Positions 1 through 7,146 of a stretch of 28,033 bases of DNA are shown here, piece after piece. The stretch is from assembly GCA_035461385.1 (NCBI GenBank), contig DATHVI010000167.1:1-28033 (forward strand), written 5' to 3'. The translations under genes and the position numbers were made by a program. The notes under the pieces are model-generated. The model ran no database searches and was not told where the DNA came from. It saw nothing but the letters and a program-made list of their open reading frames with translations. Every line of letters begins with the position of its first letter. Position 1 is the first letter of the stretch. Origin of the DNA: DATHVI01 sp035461385. GTDB taxonomy: Bacteria > Actinomycetota > Thermoleophilia > Solirubrobacterales > 70-9.

Positions 1-1
1 C

Positions 2-283
2 GCCGCGCTCAGCGGCTGTCACATGCTCTCCTACCTCCACCTCTGCGCCGTCTCCGGTGTCGTCGTCACCGCCTACGAGGACGAGGCCGACGGGGTGATG
101 ACCGAGACCGGCGACGGGGGCGGCCGGTTCACCCGGGTGACGCTGCGGCCGGTCGTCACCGTGACCGACGAGTCGATGCGGGCTATGGCGCTCGGGCTTC
201 ACGCCCGTGCCCACGAGCGCTGCTTCATCGCCTCGTCGGTCGACTTCCCGGTCGGCCATGAGCCTGAGGTCCGGATCGGCTGA
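2..283 (+). CDS. OsmC/Ohr-family peroxiredoxin-like protein, C-terminal part (5' end outside window)
   Basis: The frame is open from the left edge, so the true start lies upstream; 93 residues are visible. The fragment has both family landmarks: a Cys in an A-L-S-G-C-H-M-L context (codon 17-19), and a second Cys in the H-E-R-C-F-I-A-x-S-V context typical of OsmC-family C-termini. In this family the two cysteines form the thiol centre that reduces organic hydroperoxides in the cytoplasm. The segment between them resembles the beta-sheet region of OsmC (V-T-L-R-P-V-V-T-V). Whether it belongs to the OsmC, Ohr or YhfA branch cannot be decided from this half. The next gene starts 77 bases downstream with its own promoter-like box, so it is probably the last gene of its transcript. 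Confidence 0.85.
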   Translation, partial: AALSGCHMLSYLHLCAVSGVVVTAYEDEADGVMTETGDGGGRFTRVTLRPVVTVTDESMRAMALGLHARAHERCFIASSVDFPVGHEPEVRIG

Positions 284-346
284 GGCCGCCCCGTGGCACG
301 GGATCGAGTCACGTCGCCCGGCGTCGCTTCCCGACCCCGCCGGGTG

Positions 347-352
347 TAGGCT
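347..352 (+). promoter_or_regulatory. -10-like box (TAGGCT) placed for a leaderless transcript
   Basis: TAGGCT ends 8 bases before the ATG at 361, so transcription would begin at or next to the start codon. No Shine-Dalgarno is visible before that ATG. The -35 region is not convincing. The same arrangement is seen before several other genes in this window. Confidence 0.4.
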
Positions 353-360
353 GCGGGCAG

Positions 361-1473
361 ATGGCACGCGTGGGGGGATCCATCGTGACCGGCCTGGTGG
401 CCCTGGGCCTGCTGGTCGTCGCGGGTGCCTCGTTCGCGGCATTCGGCTTCAAGGCCCCGGCGCGCTACACGATCGGGGGCAGTCCGTATCCGGTCGCGGT
501 CGCCGACTTCGATCGCGACGGCAAGCGGGACATCGTGGTCGGCAATGAGGACGACGACAACGTCTCGATCCTGCTCGGCAAGGCGAGGGGAAGGTTCCGG
601 GCGGCCAAGGACTACCCGGCCGGCGACTACCCGTTCGGGATCGTCGCCCGCGACTTCGATCGCGATCGCAAGCTCGATCTCGCGGTCGTCAACAATGGCG
701 ACGGCAAGGTCTCGATCCTGCGCGGAAAGGGTGACGGGTCGTTCGCTGATCCGGACAAGCACGAGGTCGGCTCGTTTCCATACGCGATCGTCGCCGGCCG
801 GTTCAACGCCGATCCGCTGCTCGACCTCGCGGTTGTCAACTACGGCTCGGCCACCTACTCGCTGATGCTCGGCAAGCCGGGTGGGGGGTTCGAGGGCGCA
901 TCGGACCGTCCGATCGGCACGTCCCCGACGTCGATCGGCGCCGCCGACTTCAACCGCGACGGCAAGCGGGATCTCGCCGTGCTCCTCCGCGAGGGGACGA
1001 TCCGGATCCTGCTCGGCGACGGCGACGGCACGTTCAAGCCTCCGCTCGACTTCCCATCCGGGACCGACGGCGCCTACGGGATGATCGTCACCGACCTCAA
1101 CCGCGACCGCCGTCCGGACATCGCCGTCGCATCATGCGAGACGAACCAGGTCTTTGTCTCGATCGCGAAGCGGAAGGGCGTCAAGTACCGCGCTCCCGTG
1201 TCGCGCAACGCCGGCGACTGCGGGTACCAGCTCGCGGCCGCCGACCTCAACCGGGACCGGCACAAGGACCTGCTGTTGCCGAACGAGGACCGGCGGACAA
1301 TCGACGTCCTCCGCGGGCGCGGAGACGGGACGTTCAAGAAGGTCCGCAGGTTCCCGGCGACGACGACCGAGAACTACTCGGTCGCCGTCGGCCGCTTCGA
1401 CAAGCGAGGCGGAACCGACCTCGCCGTCCCCGACTACAGTGCCGGCAGGGTCGGGGTGCTGCGCTCCCGGTAA
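361..1473 (+). CDS. Secreted FG-GAP/VCBS seven-blade beta-propeller protein
   Basis: A 370-residue protein with a basic N-terminus and a hydrophobic stretch (about residues 5-28, ending A-S-F-A-A-F), consistent with a signal peptide or N-terminal anchor. The rest is seven consecutive FG-GAP/VCBS-type repeats of roughly 45-50 residues. Each carries an acidic loop of the D-x-N/D-x-D-x-x-x-D type followed by a hydrophobic strand and often G-D-G-T/S-F. Examples are D-F-D-R-D-G-K-R-D, D-F-N-R-D-G-K-R-D and D-L-N-R-D-R-R-P-D. These loops bind calcium in integrin-type propellers; blades 3 and 7 have degenerate loops. Seven units suggest a closed propeller with no other domain. Role unknown; ligand binding or surface display are the usual guesses. 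The ATG at 361 is chosen because it places the hydrophobic segment at the N-terminus. Confidence 0.85.
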   Translation: MARVGGSIVTGLVALGLLVVAGASFAAFGFKAPARYTIGGSPYPVAVADFDRDGKRDIVVGNEDDDNVSILLGKARGRFRAAKDYPAGDYPFGIVARDFDRDRKLDLAVVNNGDGKVSILRGKGDGSFADPDKHEVGSFPYAIVAGRFNADPLLDLAVVNYGSATYSLMLGKPGGGFEGASDRPIGTSPTSIGAADFNRDGKRDLAVLLREGTIRILLGDGDGTFKPPLDFPSGTDGAYGMIVTDLNRDRRPDIAVASCETNQVFVSIAKRKGVKYRAPVSRNAGDCGYQLAAADLNRDRHKDLLLPNEDRRTIDVLRGRGDGTFKKVRRFPATTTENYSVAVGRFDKRGGTDLAVPDYSAGRVGVLRSR

Positions 1474-1499
1474 CCCGCGACGGCGACCGGCGTCGCGAC

Positions 1500-1505
1500 T
1501 ACAGT
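1500..1505 (+). promoter_or_regulatory. -10-like box (TACAGT) just upstream of the RDD gene
   Basis: TACAGT ends 9 bases before the ATG at 1515, again the spacing expected for a leaderless or near-leaderless mRNA. No Shine-Dalgarno is visible in between. Confidence 0.35.
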
Positions 1506-1514
1506 CGCGGTGCG

Positions 1515-2483
1515 ATGGCCGACGAGCCGACCCGGTCAGCTCCGCGCCCGCGCCGCGCCTCGCTTGCCGCGCGGGTGCTCGGCGGCGGCGGCAGGGGCGC
1601 GCGGGCCCTTGCCGAGGCGAGCGGGATCGACGACGCGATCGACCGCGCGACCGAGGAGGCGATCGTCAGGGCGCTCGAGAGCCCGGCGGTCGAGCGGGCG
1701 ATCGCCCGGGTCGTCGAACGGGCGACCGAGGAGGGGACGGTTGAGCGCGTGCTCGAGAGCCCGGCGCTCGAGCGCGCGCTCACCCAGGCGCTCGACAGCG
1801 AGCTGGTCGACCGTCTGTGGGAGCGGCTGCTCGCCTCGGACGAGACGCAGAAGCTCGTCGAGCGGATCGCCGAGGCACCGGAGGTCCGCAGCGCGATCGC
1901 GATGCAGGGCGTCGGGGTGGTCGAGGACCTCGGCCGCCAGATCGGGCGCGTTGCCGGCCGCCTCGACGACGCTGCCGAACGCGTGGTCCGGCTGCTGCTT
2001 CGACGCCCACGCCGCGAGCGACCGACCGATCATGTCGGGCTCCTCACCCGCGCCCTCGCCTTCGCCTTCGACGCTGCGATCATCAACCTCGCGTTCGTGG
2101 GCACCGCCGCCGTCGTCGCGCTGATCTTCGGCACCGGCGACGGCGCATCTGCCGAGGTGCTCCTCGCCGGAGCCGGTGCGTGGATCCTTGGGATCGGCGC
2201 CTATCTGATCTTCTTCTGGACGCTCGCCGGCCAGACCCCGGGGATGCGGCTGTTCGGGATCAGGATCGATCCCGGCCCGGGCGCCGGAAGCCTCAGCTTT
2301 CGGCGAGCGTTCCGGAGGCTGGTCGGGTTCGGACTCTCGATCCTCCCCGCCGGGCTCGGACTCGCTGCCGTCCTCGTCTCCGATGAGCGCCGGGGCTGGC
2401 TCGACCGGATCGCCGACACCGACGTCGTCCGCGACGACCGCCGGCTCCGCGATCCGTGGATCTCCTGGGACGAGCCCGGCTGA
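1515..2483 (+). CDS. RDD-family membrane protein with N-terminal 13-residue helical repeats
   Basis: 322 residues. The C-terminal half is an RDD domain: an Arg (about 179) and Asp (about 186) in the first membrane helix, the G-Q-T-P-G-M-R-L-F-G-I-R-I motif after the second helix, and an Asp in R-R-G-W-L-D-R-I-A-D-T (about 297). Membrane segments lie near 186-206, 214-236 and 268-288. RDD proteins are polytopic membrane proteins, some linked to ion transport, mostly without known function. Residues 40-130 form a highly charged helical region of seven 13-residue units, such as ALESPAVERAIAR and VLESPALERALTQ. This region is unusual for the family. The frame stays open far upstream, but the ATG at 1515 is the first start clear of the preceding gene and has a -10-like box before it. 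It converges on the ferritin gene, with 4 bases between stop codons. Confidence 0.8.
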   Translation: MADEPTRSAPRPRRASLAARVLGGGGRGARALAEASGIDDAIDRATEEAIVRALESPAVERAIARVVERATEEGTVERVLESPALERALTQALDSELVDRLWERLLASDETQKLVERIAEAPEVRSAIAMQGVGVVEDLGRQIGRVAGRLDDAAERVVRLLLRRPRRERPTDHVGLLTRALAFAFDAAIINLAFVGTAAVVALIFGTGDGASAEVLLAGAGAWILGIGAYLIFFWTLAGQTPGMRLFGIRIDPGPGAGSLSFRRAFRRLVGFGLSILPAGLGLAAVLVSDERRGWLDRIADTDVVRDDRRLRDPWISWDEPG

Positions 2484-2487
2484 CGCG

Positions 2488-3021
2488 CTAGAGGCCCCCG
2501 CCCGCCGGCGGCGGCGCGGTCGCGTCGTCGTCCGCCTCGCCCGGCTGCTCGCGGGCGATGTAGTCCTCGACCAGCAGCAGGTTGTCCTTCGAGCGTTCGA
2601 CGACATTGAGCAGGTCCTGCATCAGCGCGACCTCCTCGACCTGCTCCTTGACGAACCACTGCATGAACTGCTCGGCGCGGTAGTCCTTGATCTCACGCGC
2701 GAGCTCGAACAGCGCGTAGATCTCCTCGCCGACCCGCTTCTCCTGATCGAGCGCCATCTTCACCGGCGCGACGCCGTCGTCGAAGCTCGTCTGCTGGCCC
2801 TGGATGTCGGGGATCCGCACCTCCTCGTCGACGTCGAGGAGGTACTGGACCATCATCATCGCGTGGCTGCGTTCCTCCGCCGCCTGGCGGTAGAAGAAGG
2901 AGGCGAGGCGCGGAAGCGTCTCGGCGTCGTAGTAGACGGCGGCGCCGATGTACTGCATCGAGGCGCTGAGCTCGTTCGAGATCTGCCGGTTGAGGGCGCC
3001 GGCGAAGTCGTTTGCGGCCAA
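2488..3021 (-). CDS. ftn: Bacterial non-haem ferritin
   Basis: 177 residues forming the four-helix ferritin fold. The ferroxidase ligands fall at canonical positions: Glu17 (N-E-L-S-A-S-x-Q-Y), Glu50 and His53 (E-E-R-S-H-A-M), a Glu in the third helix (E-L-A-R-E-I), and Glu/Gln residues in W-F-V-K-E-Q-V-E-E-V. It oxidises Fe(II) and stores iron as a 24-mer in the cytoplasm. The haem-binding Met of bacterioferritin is not evident, so FtnA/BfrB-type is preferred. The tail (from about 160) is a Gly/Pro/Ala-rich extension. The start is TTG at 3021, supported by a strong AAAGGAG five bases upstream. The first four residues (M-A-A-N) before the helix fit the family length. Transcribed alone, convergent with the RDD gene. 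Confidence 0.93.
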   Translation of the reverse strand: MAANDFAGALNRQISNELSASMQYIGAAVYYDAETLPRLASFFYRQAAEERSHAMMMVQYLLDVDEEVRIPDIQGQQTSFDDGVAPVKMALDQEKRVGEEIYALFELAREIKDYRAEQFMQWFVKEQVEEVALMQDLLNVVERSKDNLLLVEDYIAREQPGEADDDATAPPPAGGGL

Positions 3022-3058
3022 GGTGTCTCCTTTCGGTGCGTCGTCGGTCCGGTCCGCG

Positions 3059-3064
3059 ACCGTA
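3059..3064 (-). promoter_or_regulatory. Candidate -10 (TACGGT) for the ferritin gene
   Basis: Read on the minus strand, TACGGT lies about 37 bases upstream of the TTG start and gives a short leader that contains the AAAGGAG ribosome binding site. A small inverted repeat (TTCGG-4 nt-CCGAA, near 3078-3092) sits where the -35 region should be; it could be an operator but is too short to assert. Confidence 0.3.
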
Positions 3065-3126
3065 CCGGAATCGCCGGATTCGGCTTTCCGAAGCGCCGTT
3101 GAGGGCTCCCTAAGTCGAGCTGCCCT

Positions 3127-4188
3127 TTACTCGTCCCAGCGAAACCCGGTCGCGCCCGGCGCCGGCTCGAGCGGGCTCGTCGCCAGCCCGTTGGGGACCG
3201 AGGGGTCGTTGTAGCCCGACGGGGCGACGTCGTTCGGCGTCTCGGGGTGGAATAGCGAGGCGAGGTACTGGATCTGCCCGCGCCCGACGCCGACCTCACC
3301 CTGGCCGCCGCCGTAGATCGCGATCCGCTCGCGTTCGCAGTGCTCGTAGACCGCGCAGAGCTCGACCAGCGAGCCGAACCGCGACGGCTTCGAGTTGATC
3401 GCCCGGATCGCATGCCTCTCGACGTCCGCGAGCGAGTGCAGGTTCGCGTCCCAAGTGATCCGGTCGCGGTGCGGCTCGAGCACGCCGCGGGTCTCCTCGT
3501 TGAGGTCCGGGTCTTCGAGGTACGCATCGGGGAACGCCTCGGCGACGGCCCGGTAGAGCTCGGGGTCGGTCTCGACGTCGACCGGGGTGCCGCGATAGAG
3601 CCCCTTGAGGTCGAGCACGTCGACCGTCGCGAGCTCGCCGATCTCGACGATCAGCTTCTCCGTCCAGTCGTTCTCGGGGTCGAGCTTGAACCGCACTCCC
3701 GGGTACTTTTCGAGTCGCTTTCGGATCGGCGCGGTGGTCGAGGGATCGTCGGAGTCAAAGCTCGAGAGCCGGGTCGAGCAGACGAACCGCAGCGGCTTCG
3801 GGTCGCGGCCGACCGCCTCGTGGAGCGGGATCCCCGCCTGGCGGAGGGCGAGGTCGAGCGCCGCCGACTCATACGCCCAGCGACGGTAGTGTCGCGACGC
3901 CTCGTACTCGGGAGGCGCGCCTCGGAAAAGGTCGAGCTCGCCGAGCAGCTCGCAGAGCTCGCCGAGGTTGCGGGGGCCGGTGAGGTCGTGGACAGGCCCG
4001 GCGTCGCGGTGGGCGATGTGGTCGAGGTCGGTGTAGACGACGTCCTCGCCGATCCCCTCCTCGCCGTCGCCGTGGAGGCGGACGTAGGTCGACGGCCTCG
4101 TGAACGAGCCGTAGGCGCGGTCGCGGTCCTCGAGCTCGTAGCCATCGACCCGGATCGGCAGCGCGGCGAGTCGCTCGTACAGGCTCAC
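3127..4188 (-). CDS. Enolase-superfamily (mandelate racemase/muconate-lactonizing type) enzyme, substrate unknown
   Basis: 353 residues. The barrel carries a complete-looking catalytic set: Lys168 (R-F-K-L-D), metal ligands Asp193 (V-L-D-L-K-G), Glu225 (Y-L-E-D-P-D) and Asp247 (I-T-W-D-A-N), and Lys267 on the opposite face (N-S-K-P-S-R-F-G-S-L). Enolase-superfamily enzymes use such residues to abstract a proton alpha to a carboxylate with Mg2+. The K-P-S-x-x-G-S-L segment recalls o-succinylbenzoate synthase and muconate cycloisomerases. The rest diverges strongly, including a Gly/Glu-rich loop and a long C-terminal extension after residue 300, and no menaquinone gene is nearby. I do not assign a substrate. 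The start is GTG at 4188, with no Shine-Dalgarno but a TAGCCT box 8 bases upstream. It follows the flavodoxin-type gene by 31 bases. Confidence 0.75.
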   Translation of the reverse strand: MSLYERLAALPIRVDGYELEDRDRAYGSFTRPSTYVRLHGDGEEGIGEDVVYTDLDHIAHRDAGPVHDLTGPRNLGELCELLGELDLFRGAPPEYEASRHYRRWAYESAALDLALRQAGIPLHEAVGRDPKPLRFVCSTRLSSFDSDDPSTTAPIRKRLEKYPGVRFKLDPENDWTEKLIVEIGELATVDVLDLKGLYRGTPVDVETDPELYRAVAEAFPDAYLEDPDLNEETRGVLEPHRDRITWDANLHSLADVERHAIRAINSKPSRFGSLVELCAVYEHCERERIAIYGGGQGEVGVGRGQIQYLASLFHPETPNDVAPSGYNDPSVPNGLATSPLEPAPGATGFRWDE

Positions 4189-4196
4189 GCGGCCGG

Positions 4197-4202
4197 AGGC
4201 TA
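4197..4202 (-). promoter_or_regulatory. -10-like box (TAGCCT) for a leaderless start of the enolase-superfamily gene
   Basis: On the minus strand TAGCCT ends 8 bases before the GTG at 4188, and no ribosome binding site lies between them. It would give this gene its own promoter despite the short 31-base gap to the upstream gene. Confidence 0.4.
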
Positions 4203-4219
4203 CACGGCCGGGCCCGTGC

Positions 4220-4978
4220 TCAGCGGTGCTCGGGGTTCGGGAAGTCGAACCGCGCGCCGGCGTCCCACTCCGAGCGCTGATTGCCCCAGGCGGGGATCCC
4301 GCCAGCGTCCCTGATCATCCGCGCCAGGTGGAGCAGGTTCCAGGTCATGAAGGTCGTGTTGCGGTTGGTGAAGTCGTTCTCCGGCCCGCCCGAGCCCTCG
4401 TCGAGGTAGGAGGGACCCGGCCCCGCCTCACCGATCCAGCCCGCGTCCGCCTGCGGCGGGATCGTGTAGCCGAGGTGCTGGAGCGCGTAGAGGGTCTCGA
4501 GCGCGCAGTGCTTGACCCCGTCCTCGTTTCCGGTCACCAGGCAGCCGCCGACCCGGCCGTAGTAGGCGTACTGGCCGGCGTCGTTGAGCAGGTGCGAGTT
4601 CCCGTACAGGCGCTCGATCACCCGCGTGCACACCGACGACTTCTCGCCGAGCCAGATCGGCATCCCGAGGACGAGGATGTCCGCAGCCATCACCCGCTCG
4701 AAGATCTCGGGCCACTCGTCGCGCTCCCAGCCGTGCTCGGTCATGTCGGGCCAGACGCCGGTCGCGATCTCGTGGTCGATCGCGCGGAGCTGGTCGACCT
4801 CGACCCCGTTGCGGCGCATGATCTCGATCGAGATGTCGATCAGCCCCTGGGTGTTCGAGCGCTCGGGGCTTCGCTTCAGGGTGCAGTTGACGAACAGGGC
4901 GCGAAGGTCGGAGTAGTCGGTCTCGTTCTCCTTACACAGTCGCCGCTGGCGCTCGTCGAGGACCGATCGCTCGCTCAT
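4220..4978 (-). CDS. Flavodoxin-fold NAD(P)H-dependent oxidoreductase (FMN reductase family)
   Basis: 252 residues. The first strand and phosphate loop read L-F-V-N-C-T-L-K-R-S-P-E-R-S-N-T, as in NADPH-dependent FMN reductases and other flavodoxin-like proteins. Then come a helix, D-I-L-V-L-G-M-P-I-W-L-G-E-K-S-S (the second FMN-binding loop), and G-R-V-G-G-C-L-V-T-G-N-E-D-G-V-K-H (third strand and loop). It probably binds FMN and moves electrons from NAD(P)H to a small molecule or protein in the cytoplasm; the partner is unknown. The ATG at 4978 has a GAGGAG ribosome binding site 5 bases upstream. A -10-like TAGGCT lies across the stop codon of the preceding gene, giving a leader of about 30 bases. 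The region after residue 185 is an extra segment beyond the basic fold. Confidence 0.8.
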   Translation of the reverse strand: MSERSVLDERQRRLCKENETDYSDLRALFVNCTLKRSPERSNTQGLIDISIEIMRRNGVEVDQLRAIDHEIATGVWPDMTEHGWERDEWPEIFERVMAADILVLGMPIWLGEKSSVCTRVIERLYGNSHLLNDAGQYAYYGRVGGCLVTGNEDGVKHCALETLYALQHLGYTIPPQADAGWIGEAGPGPSYLDEGSGGPENDFTNRNTTFMTWNLLHLARMIRDAGGIPAWGNQRSEWDAGARFDFPNPEHR

Positions 4979-5011
4979 CTCGCTCTCCTCGGGGGTGGTG
5001 TCGGGGGAGCG

Positions 5012-5017
5012 AGCCTA
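5012..5017 (-). promoter_or_regulatory. -10-like box (TAGGCT) overlapping the upstream stop codon
   Basis: On the minus strand TAGGCT includes the TAG stop of the M20 gene and lies about 33 bases before the ATG of the flavodoxin-type gene, which has a good ribosome binding site in that leader. This suggests an internal promoter separating the last two genes of the run from the first three. Confidence 0.3.
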
Positions 5018-6253
5018 CAGCCGCGCGAGCGTCCGCTCGGCGAATCCGCCGAATGCCTCGATCGCGACCGCGAGATCCGCCTCGGCCGTGTCCTCCTCCT
5101 TCGCGTGGCTGATCCCGGCGATCGAGCTCGTGAACATCATCGCCGTCGGCATCAGGCGAGCCACCTCGGCGGCGTCGTGAAGCGCGCCGCTCGTCAGCGG
5201 CTCCGTGCGTCCAGCGGCTTCCCGGGCGGCCTCGACCGCAGCCCCCACCAGCTCGGCGTCGAACGGGATCGGCTCGATTCGCCAGACGAGCTCGGCGGAC
5301 ACGTCGCAGCCGCGGGCCGCGGCGCGGGCGCGCCCCGCATCGATCGTCCGGGCGAGCATCGCCGCGAGCTCGTCCGCTCCAGGATGGCGGAGGTCGACGG
5401 TGAGCTCGGCGACGCCCGCGACCGCGGTCGCGATCCCGGGCTCGAGCGCGAGCGCCCCCGCTGTCCCGACGCCCCCGTGCTCGCGCGCGACCCGCTCGAC
5501 CGCGAGCGCCGTCTCCGCCGCGGCCAGCCCGGCGTCGCGGCGGTCGTCCATCGGCGTCGTTCCCGCATGCGAGGCCTGGCCCGTGAAGCGCAGCCGGTGA
5601 CGCTCGACCCCCGCGCAGCCCGCGACCGCGGCGACGGCGAGCCCCTCGGACTCGAGCACGGGCCCCTGCTCGATGTGGAGCTCACAGAAAGCCGCGATCC
5701 GTTCGCGGCGGCGGCCGGCGTCGAGAGCCCGCCGGAGGTCAACGCCGTTGTCGGCCAGCGCGTCGGCGAGCGTCCGGCCGCTGGCATCGCGAAGGCCCGC
5801 GACGTCATCGGGGTCGAGCGTCCCCGAGAACGCCGAGCTGCCGAGCAGGCTGCGGCCGAAGCTCGCCCCCTCCTCGTCGGCGAAGTCGACGAGGGCGAGC
5901 GTGCGCGGCGGCCGGCGTCCGGACTGCGCCCAGGCGCGGAGGACCCCGACCGCGGCCATCACCCCGAGCGCCCCGTCGAGCCAGCCGCCGCCCGGGACCG
6001 AGTCGACGTGGGAGCCGAGCGCCAGCGCCGGCTCGGCCTCGCCCGGTAGATAGGCCCAGACGTTCCCGGCCTCGTCGCGCTCGGGCTCGACGCCGATCTC
6101 CGCCAGCAGCTCGGCGACGAACGCCCGCCCCGCTCGCCACTCCTCCCCCCAGGCGACCCGACGCGCCCCTTCGGGCCCGCCGGTGCGGCGGTCGAGCTCG
6201 CGCAGGTCGGCGATCACCCGCGCGGCGTCGATGCGCGGGGTCGCCGCCGTCAT
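5015..6253 (-). CDS. M20-family amidohydrolase (allantoate / N-carbamoyl-amino-acid amidohydrolase type)
   Basis: 412 residues. The dinuclear metal site of the M20 family is complete: His82 (G-S-H-V-D-S-V), Asp93 (G-G-W-L-D-G-A-L-G), Glu127/128 (F-A-D-E-E-G), His193 (E-L-H-I-E-Q-G-P-V-L) and His383 (S-I-A-G-I-S-H-A-K-E-E). The lid domain carries G-Q-A-S-H-A-G-T-T-P-M-D-D-R-R-D-A, the signature of the carbamoylase/allantoate branch, not of the peptidases. These enzymes hydrolyse ureido (N-carbamoyl) groups. The ATG at 6253 overlaps the TGA of the gene before it by one base (TGATG), which implies translational coupling. The frame stays open upstream, but family length and the coupled start favour 6253. 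Given its partners, the substrate may be N-carbamoylputrescine or citrulline; that is inference. Confidence 0.88.
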   Translation of the reverse strand: MTAATPRIDAARVIADLRELDRRTGGPEGARRVAWGEEWRAGRAFVAELLAEIGVEPERDEAGNVWAYLPGEAEPALALGSHVDSVPGGGWLDGALGVMAAVGVLRAWAQSGRRPPRTLALVDFADEEGASFGRSLLGSSAFSGTLDPDDVAGLRDASGRTLADALADNGVDLRRALDAGRRRERIAAFCELHIEQGPVLESEGLAVAAVAGCAGVERHRLRFTGQASHAGTTPMDDRRDAGLAAAETALAVERVAREHGGVGTAGALALEPGIATAVAGVAELTVDLRHPGADELAAMLARTIDAGRARAAARGCDVSAELVWRIEPIPFDAELVGAAVEAAREAAGRTEPLTSGALHDAAEVARLMPTAMMFTSSIAGISHAKEEDTAEADLAVAIEAFGGFAERTLARL

Positions 6254-7146
6254 CACTCCGCGGAACCGACGGGCTCGCGCCGCAGCGCCTGGCCGAGGCA
6301 GTGGGCGCCGCCCCCGCCGAGCGTGAAGCTGTCGACCTCCGGTGTCAGCACCTCGAGCCCGCGCGCCGCGAGCGCCTCGTTGAGCGTCGTCGCAGCGGCG
6401 CCCGAGAGCACCCGGCCGGCGCCGAGCGAGATCGCGTTGACGCCGAGCCGGAACGCGTCGGCGGCGGGAACCTCGACGATCTCGAAGCCGCGGCCGCGAA
6501 GCCAGGCGACGAGCCCGCCGGAGACGATCTCGACGCAGACCGCCGCGAGCTTCTCGGCGACGATCGCCATCAGCACGTCGATGTGGACGAAGCGGCCGGG
6601 GATCGCCTCCACCCGCGCCTCCCAGCCCTGCTCGGCGAACCAGCCGGCGAGCTGCGATGCGGCGGGGTGCTCGGTCCGTTCCTCGCCGGCGCCGATCACG
6701 ACCGCGCCGGGCTCGACGATCATCACGTCGCCGCCCTCGAGCGCGCCGGCGGTGACCATCCGCCAGATCGGGATCCCGGCGCCCTGGTAGAAGCGGATCA
6801 CGGGCGCGTACTCGCCCCGCCGCCACGGCTGCTTGAGCTGGGTGACGACGGCGCCCCACGGGGTCATCACGCTCGAGTCGCGCGCGAACGCCTGGTAGGG
6901 GAGCGCCGGGTCCGGGTCGAGGAAGTGACAGCGGACGCCGGCCTCGTCGTAGAGCGCGACCAACGCCGCGTGCTGCCGCCGGGCGAGGTCGGGGTCGTAG
7001 GCGCGGCCGCTCTCGAGCGTCGCCCGCGAGATCGCGCTCGTCGGCAGCCAGCGGAAGTTGTCGGGCGGGCAGAGGAGGACGTCCAGCAGCCGCCCGTGCT
7101 CGGAATCGACGCCCCAGGGAACGGTGGTCGGGCGGTCGGGTGTCAT
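6253..7146 (-). CDS. Amidinotransferase/dimethylargininase-fold guanidino-modifying hydrolase
   Basis: 297 residues of the pentein fold. Catalytic landmarks are all present: Asp90 (A-F-A-R-D-S-S), Glu137 and Asp140 (A-L-E-G-G-D-V), His188 (R-F-V-H-I-D), and the nucleophile Cys283 in G-G-G-G-A-H-C-L-G-Q. In this superfamily the Cys attacks the guanidinium carbon, giving deimination (arginine, agmatine or methylarginine as substrate) or amidino transfer. The sequence looks more like dimethylargininase/arginine-deiminase-related proteins than the classical agmatine deiminase AguA. The start ATG overlaps the stop of the decarboxylase gene by 4 bases (ATGA), so the two are translated together. Agmatine, the product of that decarboxylase, is the obvious candidate substrate, with arginine as the alternative. 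Confidence 0.87.
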   Translation of the reverse strand: MTPDRPTTVPWGVDSEHGRLLDVLLCPPDNFRWLPTSAISRATLESGRAYDPDLARRQHAALVALYDEAGVRCHFLDPDPALPYQAFARDSSVMTPWGAVVTQLKQPWRRGEYAPVIRFYQGAGIPIWRMVTAGALEGGDVMIVEPGAVVIGAGEERTEHPAASQLAGWFAEQGWEARVEAIPGRFVHIDVLMAIVAEKLAAVCVEIVSGGLVAWLRGRGFEIVEVPAADAFRLGVNAISLGAGRVLSGAAATTLNEALAARGLEVLTPEVDSFTLGGGGAHCLGQALRREPVGSAE

